From Cyanophora paradoxa (lineage: Eukaryota > Glaucocystophyceae > Cyanophorales > Cyanophoraceae), in contig QPMI01000520.1 of the NCBI GenBank assembly GCA_004431415.1, forward strand, positions 248,001-312,000: DNA of 64,000 nt. The letters run 5' to 3'. Of the stretch, positions 32,667 through 42,709 are shown piece after piece. The position numbers and the translations under genes are program-made. A model generated the notes under the pieces. That model was given only the letters and a program-made list of their open reading frames with translations, searched no databases and had not been told where the DNA came from. Positions within the stretch are counted from its first letter, which is position 1, and each line of letters starts with the position of its first letter.

Positions 32667-35600
32667 ATGGTTAACATTGCATCAATAAATGTGGGCGGGC
32701 TCAATAGTCCCAGCAAGCTGCAGACCTTTGTGGAACGTTGCAGGAAGTTCGCCGTTGCTCACAAGATAGACATTCTCTGCTTACAGGAAACGAAGTTACG
32801 GGAATTTGATGACGCTGGTCACCCTTTGGGAAAACTTGCGAAGATTGCCGCTGCCTGGCGAGGCCCGTTCTTCCACTCTGCTCCTACTCAATCCCGCTCC
32901 ACTGGTGTTGCCATAATGGTCACGCCCTTCTTTGCTGCACAGCACGAGGTTACACTTGCTCGTCAGGACTCTGATGGACGTTTTATTTCGGTCTCTGTTG
33001 CGTACAAGGCGTCGGGTTCCTTCCCTGCTACGACCGTACTCTTGGCTTGCGTCTATGCCCCTGCTAGTGACAACAGGGACCGCCGTGAGTGGTGGCAATC
33101 TTGTGTGCACGCTGGGTATCTCTCCGCTACTGTGCCTATGCTTCTGATCGGAGACTGGAATCACCGCACCCCGAAGCCCAATTCCCTGCAGCGCTCGTAC
33201 CTTCACACAACGATGACTTCCCACCAGCTTGATGATCTTGCGAACCATGCTCCACCGCCTCCTGCCGGCGGAACTGCTTCAGCTTTTGCCCCAACTTATT
33301 CACGAATTGTTAGCCTTAAAGCTGTAAACTCGCGCCTCGACTTTGCTCTTGCAACCAAGTGGTTCCAGCGTCGCCTTGCCACGTACTCGCTCCTAGCGCC
33401 ATCCGATGCGCTCCATCTTCAGCTTGACCACCGCATTGTTGTTCTCTCCTTTTCAGGCCCTCGTGTGCACCGTCATTTGCCCCGGTCCCGCGTGCAAGCG
33501 TTCCCGTATGACTTCGTCAGCAACCTGCCCGGACAGTATTCTCAGCGCGGCGATCCAGTCTGCCTCGACCCTGCTCTGCGCAAACGCACGGAAACGCACT
33601 TGACCCAATTCCTGAGCACTATCCTTCAAGCGCGCGGTGAAGGCGAGGTCGTCTCGGATGCCTCTGTCTTCGACGATACTTGGCGCGTATTCTGTAAGCG
33701 GCTCTGCAAGATGGCGCGTAAGCACAGAGCGCACGTGATTAGCAAGCTTTACACGCATGAGCGCGCGGCGTACAAAGCGCTGGGCAACGTTGAAATGAAG
33801 ATCTACCGCTTGCCGCCCGGCTCCGATGCTGTCGCGCTGTACCGCGAGCGCACCCAGCGGCTTGAATCCCTGCGCGAACTTCAGAAGAAGGTCTCTCTCA
33901 GCAATCGCCAGCTTGCCAGGCTTCAGCACCGGCTTACATTCGAAAGCGGCTCTAAGCGTGACTGGGCGCGGCTCGCCAAGCCCTCCTCCATTGTCCCCCC
34001 GCCGCTGCACTTCACCTCGGATGGTCCCACTGTTATCACTGTTGAGCCTGGCGCGGTTGCGAACTATTTGGCTAGAAAGCTTGTAGAACTGGGCGCTCCT
34101 ACCCCTGCTTTCCTGTTGACTCAGACCTCTATCCTCGACGCTCTCTGCCCCCCTCCTGAACCCCCCGAGGACCCTACTGTTGATATCCCCCTTCCGGCGT
34201 CTCCGGATAATCCCTCCGCTGCCGCTTTCATTCAACAATTTGTGGACGATATCTTGCCCCATGTTCAGGGGACTGTCCCGCCTGTTTGGCGCACTCAGAC
34301 TAATATCTCTCCTGACGACGTAGCGTTCTCTATCAGTAAAGCGTATGCCCATGGGGCACCAGGTCCTGATGGAATTCCTGTTGGCATTTTTAAGATGCAC
34401 ACAAAGCCCTGGTCTGTTTTCCTGGCTGCCTACTTTCAAAAGATCGCCGTTCAAGGCTTCCTTCCTGACTTTATGCGCGACTTGACCTACACTTTCATCT
34501 GGAAGCGGTCAGGCTTGCCCACTGATGCTTCGAAATACCGACCTATTGGAGTTTCTAACACACTCTTGCGCTTGTTTGAACGGACTATGGTCACAGTAGC
34601 CAATCCGATCTTACAACTCATCATTCCTGAAGATCAGTTCGGTTTCGTGCAAGGTCGGGACGTTCATAAAAATATCTTTGCAGTGCTGGCAACGTATACA
34701 CGCATCCGCTATGCCAATTATGACTGTGTTATCGGGTTTGACTCTGATCTGAAGTCTGCGTACGATCTCTTGCTTTGGGTTATTATGGCGCTTGTTCTCC
34801 ATGTTCAACAGTGGCCCTGGCTTATCCGGCGAATGCACCACTGCCTGTACAACCCCAGAGCCCCCCTCCGTGCACGTGTATTTGTGAATGGGCTATTCTC
34901 TTCTGTGTTCTCACGTCTTGTGGGCACCATTCAAGGTGGTCCCTGGAGCCCGGTTTCCTTCATTCTCTCGATCAGCCCTCTACGCTCTCTCTTGCTCTCA
35001 CTCACTGATATACCCCGCCCTGTTGGCACCCCCCTTGTCCAGTTTGCTGATGATATTTATCAGCTATTCCTGCTCCGCGCCCAGGGGCTATCTCTGCGTG
35101 ACTCCCTCTTAGCAATCCATGCACGGTTCGGCTCTTTCAAACCACTCTCTGGTCAACATCTCTCTATGGAGAAATCTCTGGCCATCGTCCTACGGGAACT
35201 TGCTGCCTCACCGTTGGATCTCGATCCGGCCGATCCCTTGCCATTCCCTGTTCTCCGCGTCGCTGAGCTTGATCCTGCTTGTCATAAGCAGCTCGGTTTC
35301 CCTCATCAGCTCCTTCTGGATCGCGAGCACCATCCGTCTTGGAACATGATTCAACATAAAGCGACCTTCTTTATGGAGACAGCTGTCGATTTCCAGTCGT
35401 CCCTTCTTGGACGTGGTCGCATCGCCTATGCTTTTTGTCAGGGGGTCTTAAGCTTTTATATCCGTGCGGTTCCAGCACCTCCTAAGATCCTCCGGGCTAT
35501 TTCAAAGAATTTACAGACCTTTGTCTGGAAACGTTCTTCAAATTCCGATGCGTTCATCTTACCCCATCAGGGCATGACCACTGCTTCGTGTCGACCTGTA

Positions 35601-38297
35601 TTTCTCGGCGGTCTCGGAGCGCCCTCCCCCGAACACTTCCAGCTCGCCTTTGCCGCAAACTCTTTGGAATCGTGGCTTGCTTCCCCGGCATCTCTTCCTG
35701 GTCGAGAAATTATTGAGGCGTTCACGGAAAACGGTGGCTTTGGGCTCTGGCTTCCTTTTCTCAACAGGACTGATCGCCTGGTTAAGCCTTTGTGGCCTCC
35801 ACCTGCTGACCCATTCTTTGCCATCTTCGACGCTTGGCGGACTATTTTCGATGTCAAGAAACCACGCTGCGCTTGGGATTTCCTGTGTATGCCGATCATG
35901 CACCCTTGGTATAAGAAAGACACGTACTATGAGCGTGATTTCACTTTCACGTTGCTCTTCCGTCTCGGCTTCCGTTTCAACTATCAAATCTGGGACTTCT
36001 CTGGGGAACATACTCTCTATGTCGAGCCCTCCTATCCCGAGCAACTGCGCGACCAGCTGCATGCGCTCAATAATCGACTTGCACAAGAGGTCTGGCGCTG
36101 TGGTCGCACTGCAGACTGGAAACACGAACCTGGAGGTCTCGCTATTGGCCCTTTTTCGAAACTTGCTGCTGAACGCGTCTCACTTCAGGGCGTAGCTCTC
36201 TGTCGCGTTCGCCTTCTTCCTGACACACAGCTCGCTTTCCATGAGATTGACGTGCCCTGCAGTACTTCGCTTGACAGTCCCGTTGCCCTCCCCGATGTAC
36301 TTGCGATCCGGCCCGCGGCCCGTGCGATCGACTTCATTCCCGTGCCTGCGCATGCGCTTAGCCTTGTTAAGAATGCTTGCAAGTTGTCCCCCATGCCTGC
36401 ACTCGTCCGGTTCCTCATGAACTCGTTACAGCTTTCCGACCTTGCACTCCGTCCGCTGCCTCCGTCGTCTTCCCGTACGTTTGCGTTCCACTCTGACCGT
36501 GAGAACATCAATGATCGCTCAAAGGAAGAGCTGCGCCTCTCTAAGTCGGTTGCGTACAAGCTGCCTGCTGCCCCGTCGCGTTTCACGGTTCACGACGTGT
36601 ACAAGTACCTTTCCTCCCACGCTTTCATGGCGCCGACGACCGCTGAGACTAAGTGGCGTGCTGATCTCTCCCCAAAGTTCCTCTGGCCGCCGGGCTACGA
36701 TGCGCGCACTGATCGCTTTCCCTGGTTCAACACGGTGATTCCCGACCTCCGCTATGCTCTCACGCAGCGCGTCCTTGATGGCTACTTTGCACTGCGCTAC
36801 AACGCTCTTCGCACATCGTCCCGCATCGCTGATATGGCTGCGCGCTCTGTTCTTCAGCGTCCTGCTTCGGCAAATTTGTTTGACAGTGAGCTCCTCTCCT
36901 CGCTATGTCCGGTCTGCCACCGGCGCTGCAATGCGCTGCACGTTTTCGTTCTCTGCCCTGTTGTGCAGCAGTTTTGGTCGCTCATCTTCCATGCCCTGCA
37001 GCTCCACCCGATGCCCATTCCTTCCGCTCGCTTTGTTGCCTGGTTGCTTACTGGCTCGGTCCGTTTTGCTGACAGCTGGATGTTCTTGCAGAACTGGGAG
37101 TGGCAGGTTGTTCGGATTCTTGGATTGCACGTCATTCTCCGCTCGTATTGTCTGGCCTATCGAGCAGGTCGCACTGAAGCTGCGGCCACGTTTGCAATGG
37201 ACCCTAACACACAGCTGCCCCTTACACCTTCCTCCAAGACGGGCTTGAAGGCCGCTACTCTGATGACTGCCTTGTTCCGCGAACTGGACGATTTCATGGA
37301 CATGCTTCCTCGCCGTTTACCTCGATTTAAAGTCACCTATGTCCGTGGGTATTTCCGTTTCATCTCTACTGCTGACCCCTCTCATTCTTCATTCTACGCT
37401 AATCTTTTAGACGCTGCTCGTACTTATGACCATTCCCTAGCCTCTTATGAGCACTGTGAACACATTGCTCAGCCTGCCCCTAGCCCCGATCTAGCCCCTA
37501 GCCCCCTTGTGGCACAGTTTCCTTATGCCAGTGCGCGGCCTGTCCTGCTGCAGCGTCTTGAAAAGGAGGATCTTGAAGGCTATATGTCCCCTCCTGACAA
37601 CGGCTCAGACTCCTCTGACCTTTCCGACCTTGGCCCTGATGATCCTGGTGATTCCTCCAGTAGTACCTCATCGGATGATGACGACCCCCCTGGTGGACCC
37701 GACCCTGCCCCTGACCCTGGTCCTGTGGCTCACTCACCCCCTCACCCGCTGCCACCTCACCCGCCGCCCGATATTGACTCGGAGGATGAGCCGCCTCTTC
37801 AACGCCGTCGTGTTGGTGCTTCAGCGTTTGGTCTTGATGCTGCTATAGATGATACAGGTTCACCTCCGCCCTCTCCTCAAGATATCATCTATGTGGATGA
37901 CACTGAGCTTGCCCCTGATCTGCTGCCGATCTCTCCTATCCGAATCGACGCTGTTGATGTTGAGCCCGACTTCACGAGTCATGCTGTCATTGCTTCCCCA
38001 GCTCCTCCCTCTTCTGCCCCTCTGCTGTCTTCTGCGCCTATGACGCCCATGGATACTGATCCTCTTTCTCCTTCTATTGTCCCGCCTAAGCGTCGTCGAG
38101 TGTCTTCTCCAGACCCTGGTGCTCTGGATCATGGTGATAACATTCCTGGTGTCCCACCTCAGGTTTCTTTCAAACGCTTGCGGCCTTCACCTCCCCCAAC
38201 TCTCCCATCCGCTGCCCCTATGGATCTTGCTGATGACCCAGGTTCCCCAATGGTGCTTATCTCTGACGAAGAGGCTGATGACATGACTGATGGCTGA
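32667..38297 (+). CDS. LINE ORF2: AP endonuclease / reverse transcriptase
   Basis: This 1,876-residue protein performs target-primed reverse transcription. The N-terminal AP endonuclease has ASINVGGLNSP, ILCLQETKL (catalytic Glu), ACVYAPAS, LIGDWNHRT (Asp/Asn pair), NSRLDFALAT and LQLDHRIVV (catalytic His). The reverse transcriptase follows with GAPGPDGIPVGIFK, KYRPIGVSNTLLRLFER, DQFGFVQGRDVHKNIFAV, IGFDSDLKSAYDLL (motif A), GTIQGGPWSPVSFILSISPL (motif B) and VQFADDIYQLF (motif C). Near residue 1,415 is CPVCHRRC then H and C, a zinc finger typical after LINE RTs. The last 260 residues are acidic and Pro/Ser-rich, ending DEEADDMTDG, which is an unusual extension. No RNase H motif was seen. The ATG 2 nt after the ORF1 stop suggests termination-reinitiation. 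Confidence 0.94.
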   Translation: MVNIASINVGGLNSPSKLQTFVERCRKFAVAHKIDILCLQETKLREFDDAGHPLGKLAKIAAAWRGPFFHSAPTQSRSTGVAIMVTPFFAAQHEVTLARQDSDGRFISVSVAYKASGSFPATTVLLACVYAPASDNRDRREWWQSCVHAGYLSATVPMLLIGDWNHRTPKPNSLQRSYLHTTMTSHQLDDLANHAPPPPAGGTASAFAPTYSRIVSLKAVNSRLDFALATKWFQRRLATYSLLAPSDALHLQLDHRIVVLSFSGPRVHRHLPRSRVQAFPYDFVSNLPGQYSQRGDPVCLDPALRKRTETHLTQFLSTILQARGEGEVVSDASVFDDTWRVFCKRLCKMARKHRAHVISKLYTHERAAYKALGNVEMKIYRLPPGSDAVALYRERTQRLESLRELQKKVSLSNRQLARLQHRLTFESGSKRDWARLAKPSSIVPPPLHFTSDGPTVITVEPGAVANYLARKLVELGAPTPAFLLTQTSILDALCPPPEPPEDPTVDIPLPASPDNPSAAAFIQQFVDDILPHVQGTVPPVWRTQTNISPDDVAFSISKAYAHGAPGPDGIPVGIFKMHTKPWSVFLAAYFQKIAVQGFLPDFMRDLTYTFIWKRSGLPTDASKYRPIGVSNTLLRLFERTMVTVANPILQLIIPEDQFGFVQGRDVHKNIFAVLATYTRIRYANYDCVIGFDSDLKSAYDLLLWVIMALVLHVQQWPWLIRRMHHCLYNPRAPLRARVFVNGLFSSVFSRLVGTIQGGPWSPVSFILSISPLRSLLLSLTDIPRPVGTPLVQFADDIYQLFLLRAQGLSLRDSLLAIHARFGSFKPLSGQHLSMEKSLAIVLRELAASPLDLDPADPLPFPVLRVAELDPACHKQLGFPHQLLLDREHHPSWNMIQHKATFFMETAVDFQSSLLGRGRIAYAFCQGVLSFYIRAVPAPPKILRAISKNLQTFVWKRSSNSDAFILPHQGMTTASCRPVFLGGLGAPSPEHFQLAFAANSLESWLASPASLPGREIIEAFTENGGFGLWLPFLNRTDRLVKPLWPPPADPFFAIFDAWRTIFDVKKPRCAWDFLCMPIMHPWYKKDTYYERDFTFTLLFRLGFRFNYQIWDFSGEHTLYVEPSYPEQLRDQLHALNNRLAQEVWRCGRTADWKHEPGGLAIGPFSKLAAERVSLQGVALCRVRLLPDTQLAFHEIDVPCSTSLDSPVALPDVLAIRPAARAIDFIPVPAHALSLVKNACKLSPMPALVRFLMNSLQLSDLALRPLPPSSSRTFAFHSDRENINDRSKEELRLSKSVAYKLPAAPSRFTVHDVYKYLSSHAFMAPTTAETKWRADLSPKFLWPPGYDARTDRFPWFNTVIPDLRYALTQRVLDGYFALRYNALRTSSRIADMAARSVLQRPASANLFDSELLSSLCPVCHRRCNALHVFVLCPVVQQFWSLIFHALQLHPMPIPSARFVAWLLTGSVRFADSWMFLQNWEWQVVRILGLHVILRSYCLAYRAGRTEAAATFAMDPNTQLPLTPSSKTGLKAATLMTALFRELDDFMDMLPRRLPRFKVTYVRGYFRFISTADPSHSSFYANLLDAARTYDHSLASYEHCEHIAQPAPSPDLAPSPLVAQFPYASARPVLLQRLEKEDLEGYMSPPDNGSDSSDLSDLGPDDPGDSSSSTSSDDDDPPGGPDPAPDPGPVAHSPPHPLPPHPPPDIDSEDEPPLQRRRVGASAFGLDAAIDDTGSPPPSPQDIIYVDDTELAPDLLPISPIRIDAVDVEPDFTSHAVIASPAPPSSAPLLSSAPMTPMDTDPLSPSIVPPKRRRVSSPDPGALDHGDNIPGVPPQVSFKRLRPSPPPTLPSAAPMDLADDPGSPMVLISDEEADDMTDG

Positions 38298-39676
38298 AGG
38301 TTTCACACGTGAGGTCGTGACCAGGACTCCCCCAGGCCGGCATTAGGAAGAGGCCCGCATTGGGATGTCTGTGGTTGCTTTCCGTGTCTGCGTGTATGAG
38401 CGCCGGACCGCCGGGGCATACATGGCAGACCGTAAGGCGTTTGCGCCGCCACTACCCTTGTCTGGTTGGTTCACTGTCGATTGTGCTTCGGGCCTTCGGG
38501 TCCTTCGCCTTTCGTCAAAACCGCACAACCGGCTTGGGCGTGTCTTATACATACTCTTCTTCTTCTTCTTGCCAAATTGAAATTGAAGAGATTGTACTTG
38601 CATTGTTTGTTTAACATCTAGATCAGTGGCATCTAGATCTTTACATTGATCATGATGCATGCATTATTCATCATGGCATCATTGCATGCATAAAATATTG
38701 TTGCGTGTTACATGCATGAAATAAAATGATCAATGATTGACTTGTTCATGATCAATTCTTCTACAACCTTGCCAGGTTGTTTTTGCCAAGTTGCCAATTG
38801 AAGTGTTCAATTCTTAAGCTTCTTGCAATTGTTCATGATCAGTGCCGCAATGTGTTGCCAGGCTAGATAGCTGGCAAGGTGGTGTATTGGGGTACAGGCA
38901 GACTGAGGTACAGGGGTACAAAGCTACAGGGACTTCGACAGTATATCACTGCTGCAATACATGTTAACGTTCAAGCTTCTTGCCCACTTTCCTGCTAAGG
39001 ATTGCCCTTGCTTTGCCAGCCATGGCCAGTATTTAACACCAAAACTCGATGTTCGATGACAGATCTAGAACATAAATGATCAAAACTTTGAAATACGTAT
39101 ACATTGCATGTGCTTCTTTTGTATTGTTTTGTGATCACTTCATTGTTTCTGGATCTGTTCTGAAATGCTCTCTTCTTCAGTGCTTCAGCTTCATTTTCGT
39201 TCTTTGTAATACGATTGATCATGAACCACAAGAGATTCATGTGTGCAATTTCAAACTTCTTGCAATTGTTCAGTGCTTTAGCTCTTCTTCTCATCTTCCT
39301 GGCTAAAGCTATAGCTATAGCTAAGAATATCAAATCGCCCTTTAATTTCTTTGCCAGCCAAGAATTAAACACCAATTGCAAAGCACTGTGTTTCATGACA
39401 AACCATAAATGATGAAGCCTCGCTTTGGACTACATTGCATCTCGTGCATTGTTTCCAGATTACATGATCAGTGTTTAATTTCTACATCTTCCATGCACTC
39501 ACATCTGTGTTCTTTATGTTCAGTGCTTCAGCTTCTTCTGTTCTGTCTTTACAACTTTAGTACTTCATTCTCATTCTTTGTTCAATTAATAAGTAGTAGT
39601 AGTAGAAGTAGTACGTAGAAGAAGAAGAATAGACCACAAGAAATCAAAGACTCCTAAATAACACTGGGGGGGTGCG

Positions 39677-39693
39677 GGGGGGCGGAGCCCCCC
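39677..39693 (+). repeat. Perfect terminal hairpin of the LINE
   Basis: GGGGGGC, a GGA loop, then GCCCCCC forms a 7-bp all-G/C stem just inside the 3' end; the same hairpin occurs in copy A at 29150-29166. A 3' stem-loop of this kind could be the recognition site for the element's own reverse transcriptase. This is inference. Confidence 0.7.
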
Positions 39694-39745
39694 TGCTTGT
39701 GAGACGGGGGCCGGCGACCCCGGGCGAAAAAGTGGGACCCAGTGC

Positions 39746-39920
39746 TCATTGCGGACGCCGCGTGTCTTTCAGCTCCCCCTTCAGCGCCTCGACCTCCTCC
39801 TCCCGCATCCGCAGCTGCCGCCCCGCCTCGACCGGCGCCGGCGGCGGGGGCGGGCGGGGCGGGGCGGGAGGGGGCGCACGCTGCTGAGGGCGGCGATGTG
39901 CTCGTTCGAGGCGGCACACG
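39746..39920 (-). CDS. C-terminal fragment of a coiled-coil protein
   Basis: Two joined pieces on the minus strand give NEHIAALSS, an intron with GTGCGC donor and GGCAG acceptor, then LRMREEEVEALKGELKDTRR and PQ with a TGA at 39746. The splice is in phase 0, the intron has the host C-rich to G-rich structure, and the peptide has heptad spacing. I could not trace it upstream beyond about 39,920, and it ends 45 bases from the LINE boundary. It may be the tail of a gene damaged by rearrangement, or a false exon pair. Confidence 0.3.
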
Positions 39921-40039
39921 GGGGGACAGTGGGGGTTCCTTTGGCTCCCAGCGTGCAGTCCCGCCGAACCGCACCTGGACTGCGCCTGGCCGGGCGGGCT
40001 GGGGCTCGGGGTCGTGCGGCCGGCCCGGCGAAGGTGCCG

Positions 40040-42709
40040 GCAGCGGTTCCGAGCCCGAGGACGTCCACGAGAGCGATGAGTGCGCCCGCCGCTCGCGCTC
40101 TCGCCGCTCTCGCGGCCCGTGGCTTGAGCTCGCTCCCTCCCTCCGCGCAGAGACTTCGACCTGGCCGCGCACGACCGCGACATCTTCGACCTCCGCTGGG
40201 ATCGATATCGGCTGCCTCGCGACAGGCGCGGGTTCCGATTCGGCTCGTGGTACTACAACGCGTCGACGGGGCTCTACGAGAACAAGCCCCTCGGGCTGGT
40301 AGCCCGCAAGCGGCCCGTGCCGTGCCGCTCGGAGCGCGAGGGGGGCGCGGCCCCGCTGCCGTCGGACGCGTGGACCGACCGCGGCTGGAGGGTGGAGAAG
40401 CGGCCGGACGCCGCCGGGCCGCCGGGCGATTGCGGCCGTTCGGCGTGAGGTACGTCGGCGGTGCGCCCGTGGAGTACTACGACCCCGCCTCCGGCGCCCG
40501 TGCCGACGCGTTCGACGAGAAGTGGCTCGCCAAGGTGCGCACGTCCCCCCCCCCGGGCGCCCCCCTGCGCGCGCGCGCCGCCTGAACCGCCGCGGCCCGT
40601 CAGGAGTGGGGCCGGCTCCGCTTGGAGGGCGGCTGGGAGCAGTTCTGCGAGGGCACCGCGGCGGGGCTCTTCCACTACTGCGAGCGCACGCTGGAACCCT
40701 CCCGCGTAGACGACTGGCGCGCCATCTGGACCGAGTACTACAACCTGGAGACGGACGAGATCTACAGGCCGGCGCGGCAGTGGCTGGATGCGGACCCGCG
40801 GCGCCGCGCAGGGGAGGAGCTCATGCAGTACTTCCTGGAGAACCCGGAGGACTTCGGGATTCCGGCGCGCTGGACGCATGTCACGTACATCGAGCTGCCC
40901 ATCGACGGGCACGACTTCGGCGTCCGAGAAGTGAGCGAAGGAGGCCGGACGTACAGAGACTACATCAACTTCGAGACGGGCGAGCACGCGCGCTGGATCC
41001 TCCACCGCTGGTTCACAGAGGAGAAGCCGTGCGCGCGGCCCCGCCAGCCCCCCTTTCGCCCCGCCGCCCCCCATGTCTGACGTGGGGGCGGGGGCCCGGG
41101 GCCGTGCAGCGTCGGCCCGCAGGTCCGGAGCATGTGGGAGGTGGACGACAAGCCCGTCGTCCGGCAGTTCCTCCAGGAGTGCATGGCTGCCGTCTTGGCG
41201 CGTCGCGCGGCCGTGCGGGAGCTCGCCGCGGCGCGCGCGGCGAAGGCGGCGGAGGCGGAGGAGCGCGCCGCAGCTGAGGAGGCGGCGGCGGAGGCGGCCG
41301 CGGCAGCCGAGGCGGAGGAGCGCGCCGCAGCTGAGGAGGCGGCGGCGGAGGCGGCCGCGGCAGCCGAGGCGGAGGAGCGCGCCGCAGCTGAGGAGGCGGC
41401 GGCGGAGGCGGCCGCGGCAGCCGAGGCGGAGGAGCGCGCCGCAGCTGAGGAGGCGGCGGCGGAGGCGGCCGCGGCAGCCGAGGCGGAGGAGCGCGCCGCA
41501 GCTGAGGAGGCGGCGGCGGAGGCGGCCGCGGCAGCCGAGGCGGAGGAGCGCGCCGCAGCTGAGGAGGCGGCGGCCGAGGAGGAGGCGGCGGCCGAGGCGG
41601 AGGAGCGCGCCGCAGCTGAGGAGGCGGCGGCCGAGGAGGAGGCGGCGGCCGAGGCGGAGGAGCGCGCCGCAGCTGAGGAGGCGGCGGCCGAGGAGGAGGC
41701 GGCGGCCGAGGCGGAGGAGCGCGCCGCAGCTGAGGAGGCGGCGGCGGAGGCGGCCGCGGCAGCCGAGGCGGAGGAGCGCGCCGCAGCTGAGGAGGCGGCG
41801 GCGGAGGCGGCCGCGGCAGCCGAGGCGGAGAGCGCGCCGCAGCTGAGGAGGCGGCGGCGGAGGCGGCCGCGGCAGCCGAGGCGAGGAGCGCGCCGCAGCT
41901 GAGGAGGCGGCGGCCGAGGAGGAGGCGGCGGCCGAGGCGGAGGCTGCGGACGCAGCGGCGTCGGCTAAGGTGAAGGCGAAGCTGCCGCGGCCGACCTTGG
42001 CCGGCGCGGACAGGCGGGCGGGCAGGGGAAGCGGTTGCGGCCGGCCGACGCGACGGGGGCGGGCGAGACGGCGCCCGCGTGGGAGGCCCCGGGGCGGAAG
42101 GCCGGGAAGCGGGCGACCGTGGCCGCGCCATCTCCCGCCCGGCCGTCCCCTGGGGAGACTTGGGAGTGCGCTTCTGGCGCCCCCGGGCTGCTTCGCTTCC
42201 AGCCCGTGTGGATGCCGCCGTTCGCCGAGTGTCCGACTTTTGGAACCCCGCCCGGGCAGCTGGGCGCTCAGTACGACCTGCAGCTCTTTCCCCCGTCCGC
42301 CTTCCTGCAGCAGCAGCTCTTCCTGCAGCAACAGCTCTTCCTGCAGCAACAGCTCTTCCCCCCGCCCGCCTTCCTGCAGCACCAGCTCTTCCCCCCTCTC
42401 CCGCCGGCCCCGCCCGGCCCGCCTGCCCCGCCTGCCCCGCCGGCCGTCCGGGTCCCGCCTGCCCCGTCGTCTGGACTGGCCCCGCAGCCTTGCAAGGGGA
42501 GCAAGGACATCACGCTCGACTGCATCCGGTGGTTCTTCGAGGCAGGCTGGAAGCAGAAGGCTGCGGCTCTTCACCTCGGTGTCGACCCCAACACGCTCCG
42601 CACGGCCTGCTGCAATCTCGGGGTCGACCGGTGGCCAGTTCGCTTGGAGGGCCCCAAGGGTTTCCGGCTGGCCCTCTCCAAGAGTCCCTTCGTCCCCTCC
42701 CATCCATGA
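40040..42709 (+). CDS. RWP-RK-like protein with WW-like motifs and an Ala/Glu repeat tract
   Basis: This is probably a DNA-binding protein; RWP-RK factors control nitrogen responses and gamete or egg identity in plants and algae. The 5' end is not resolved. Exons give SEPEDVHESDE joined to DFDLAAHDRDIFDLRWDRY, then four aromatic motifs (FGSWYYNASTGLYENKP, EYYDPASGARADAF, TEYYNLETDEIYRPARQW, YINFETGEHARWILHRWF) that resemble half WW domains. A repeat of about eleven 19-residue Ala/Glu units follows. Then come Gln-rich LQQQLF repeats and Pro-rich stretches, and finally ITLDCIRWFFEAGWKQKAA, LGVDPNTLRTAC and LGVDRWPVR (RWP at 42629-42637), a variant RWP-RK domain. Two one-base losses near 41,830 and 41,880 and a frame problem near 40,430 break the reading frame, unless these are sequence or assembly errors. 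A 50-nt intron (GTGAAG...GGGCAG) near 41,970 restores the RWP-RK frame. Confidence 0.55.
41249..41906 (+). repeat. 57-bp coding tandem repeat (Ala/Glu-rich)
   Basis: About eleven nearly identical 57-bp units encode EAEERAAAEEAAAEAAAAA or the variant ending AEEEAAA. Five units of the first type are followed by three of the second and two more of the first. The last two units each lack one base. The peptide would form a long single or coiled helix. Confidence 0.85.

Larger units (their letters stand above)
29174..39700 (+). mobile_element. Long non-LTR (LINE) retrotransposon, copy B
   Basis: This 10,527-bp element has a 5' region of about 0.5-1 kb, ORF1 (29674-32664), ORF2 with AP endonuclease and reverse transcriptase (32667-38297), and a 1.4-kb 3' region. 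The tail has TAGTAGTAGTAG/AAGAAGAAG microsatellite and a G/C hairpin rather than a plain poly(A). It starts at the base after copy A ends. Both ORFs are open, and ORF2 keeps all catalytic motifs I could check, so it may be recently active. A and T are far more frequent than in host exons. Clade assignment needs an RT tree; the APE plus a CCHC-like finger after the RT suggests an L1-like group. Confidence 0.93.

Noticed and set aside
27361-39700. LTR retrotransposon with the two similar segments as LTRs
   Set aside because: The repeated part equals both ends of copy B fused together, not one terminal repeat; there is no integrase or protease, and ORF2 is an AP-endonuclease LINE protein.
40274-42703. 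An 809-codon minus-strand frame across the Ala/Glu repeat
   Set aside because: It is the antisense of the repeat (Arg/Leu/Pro runs) and lacks any domain; the plus strand has the RWP-RK and aromatic motifs.
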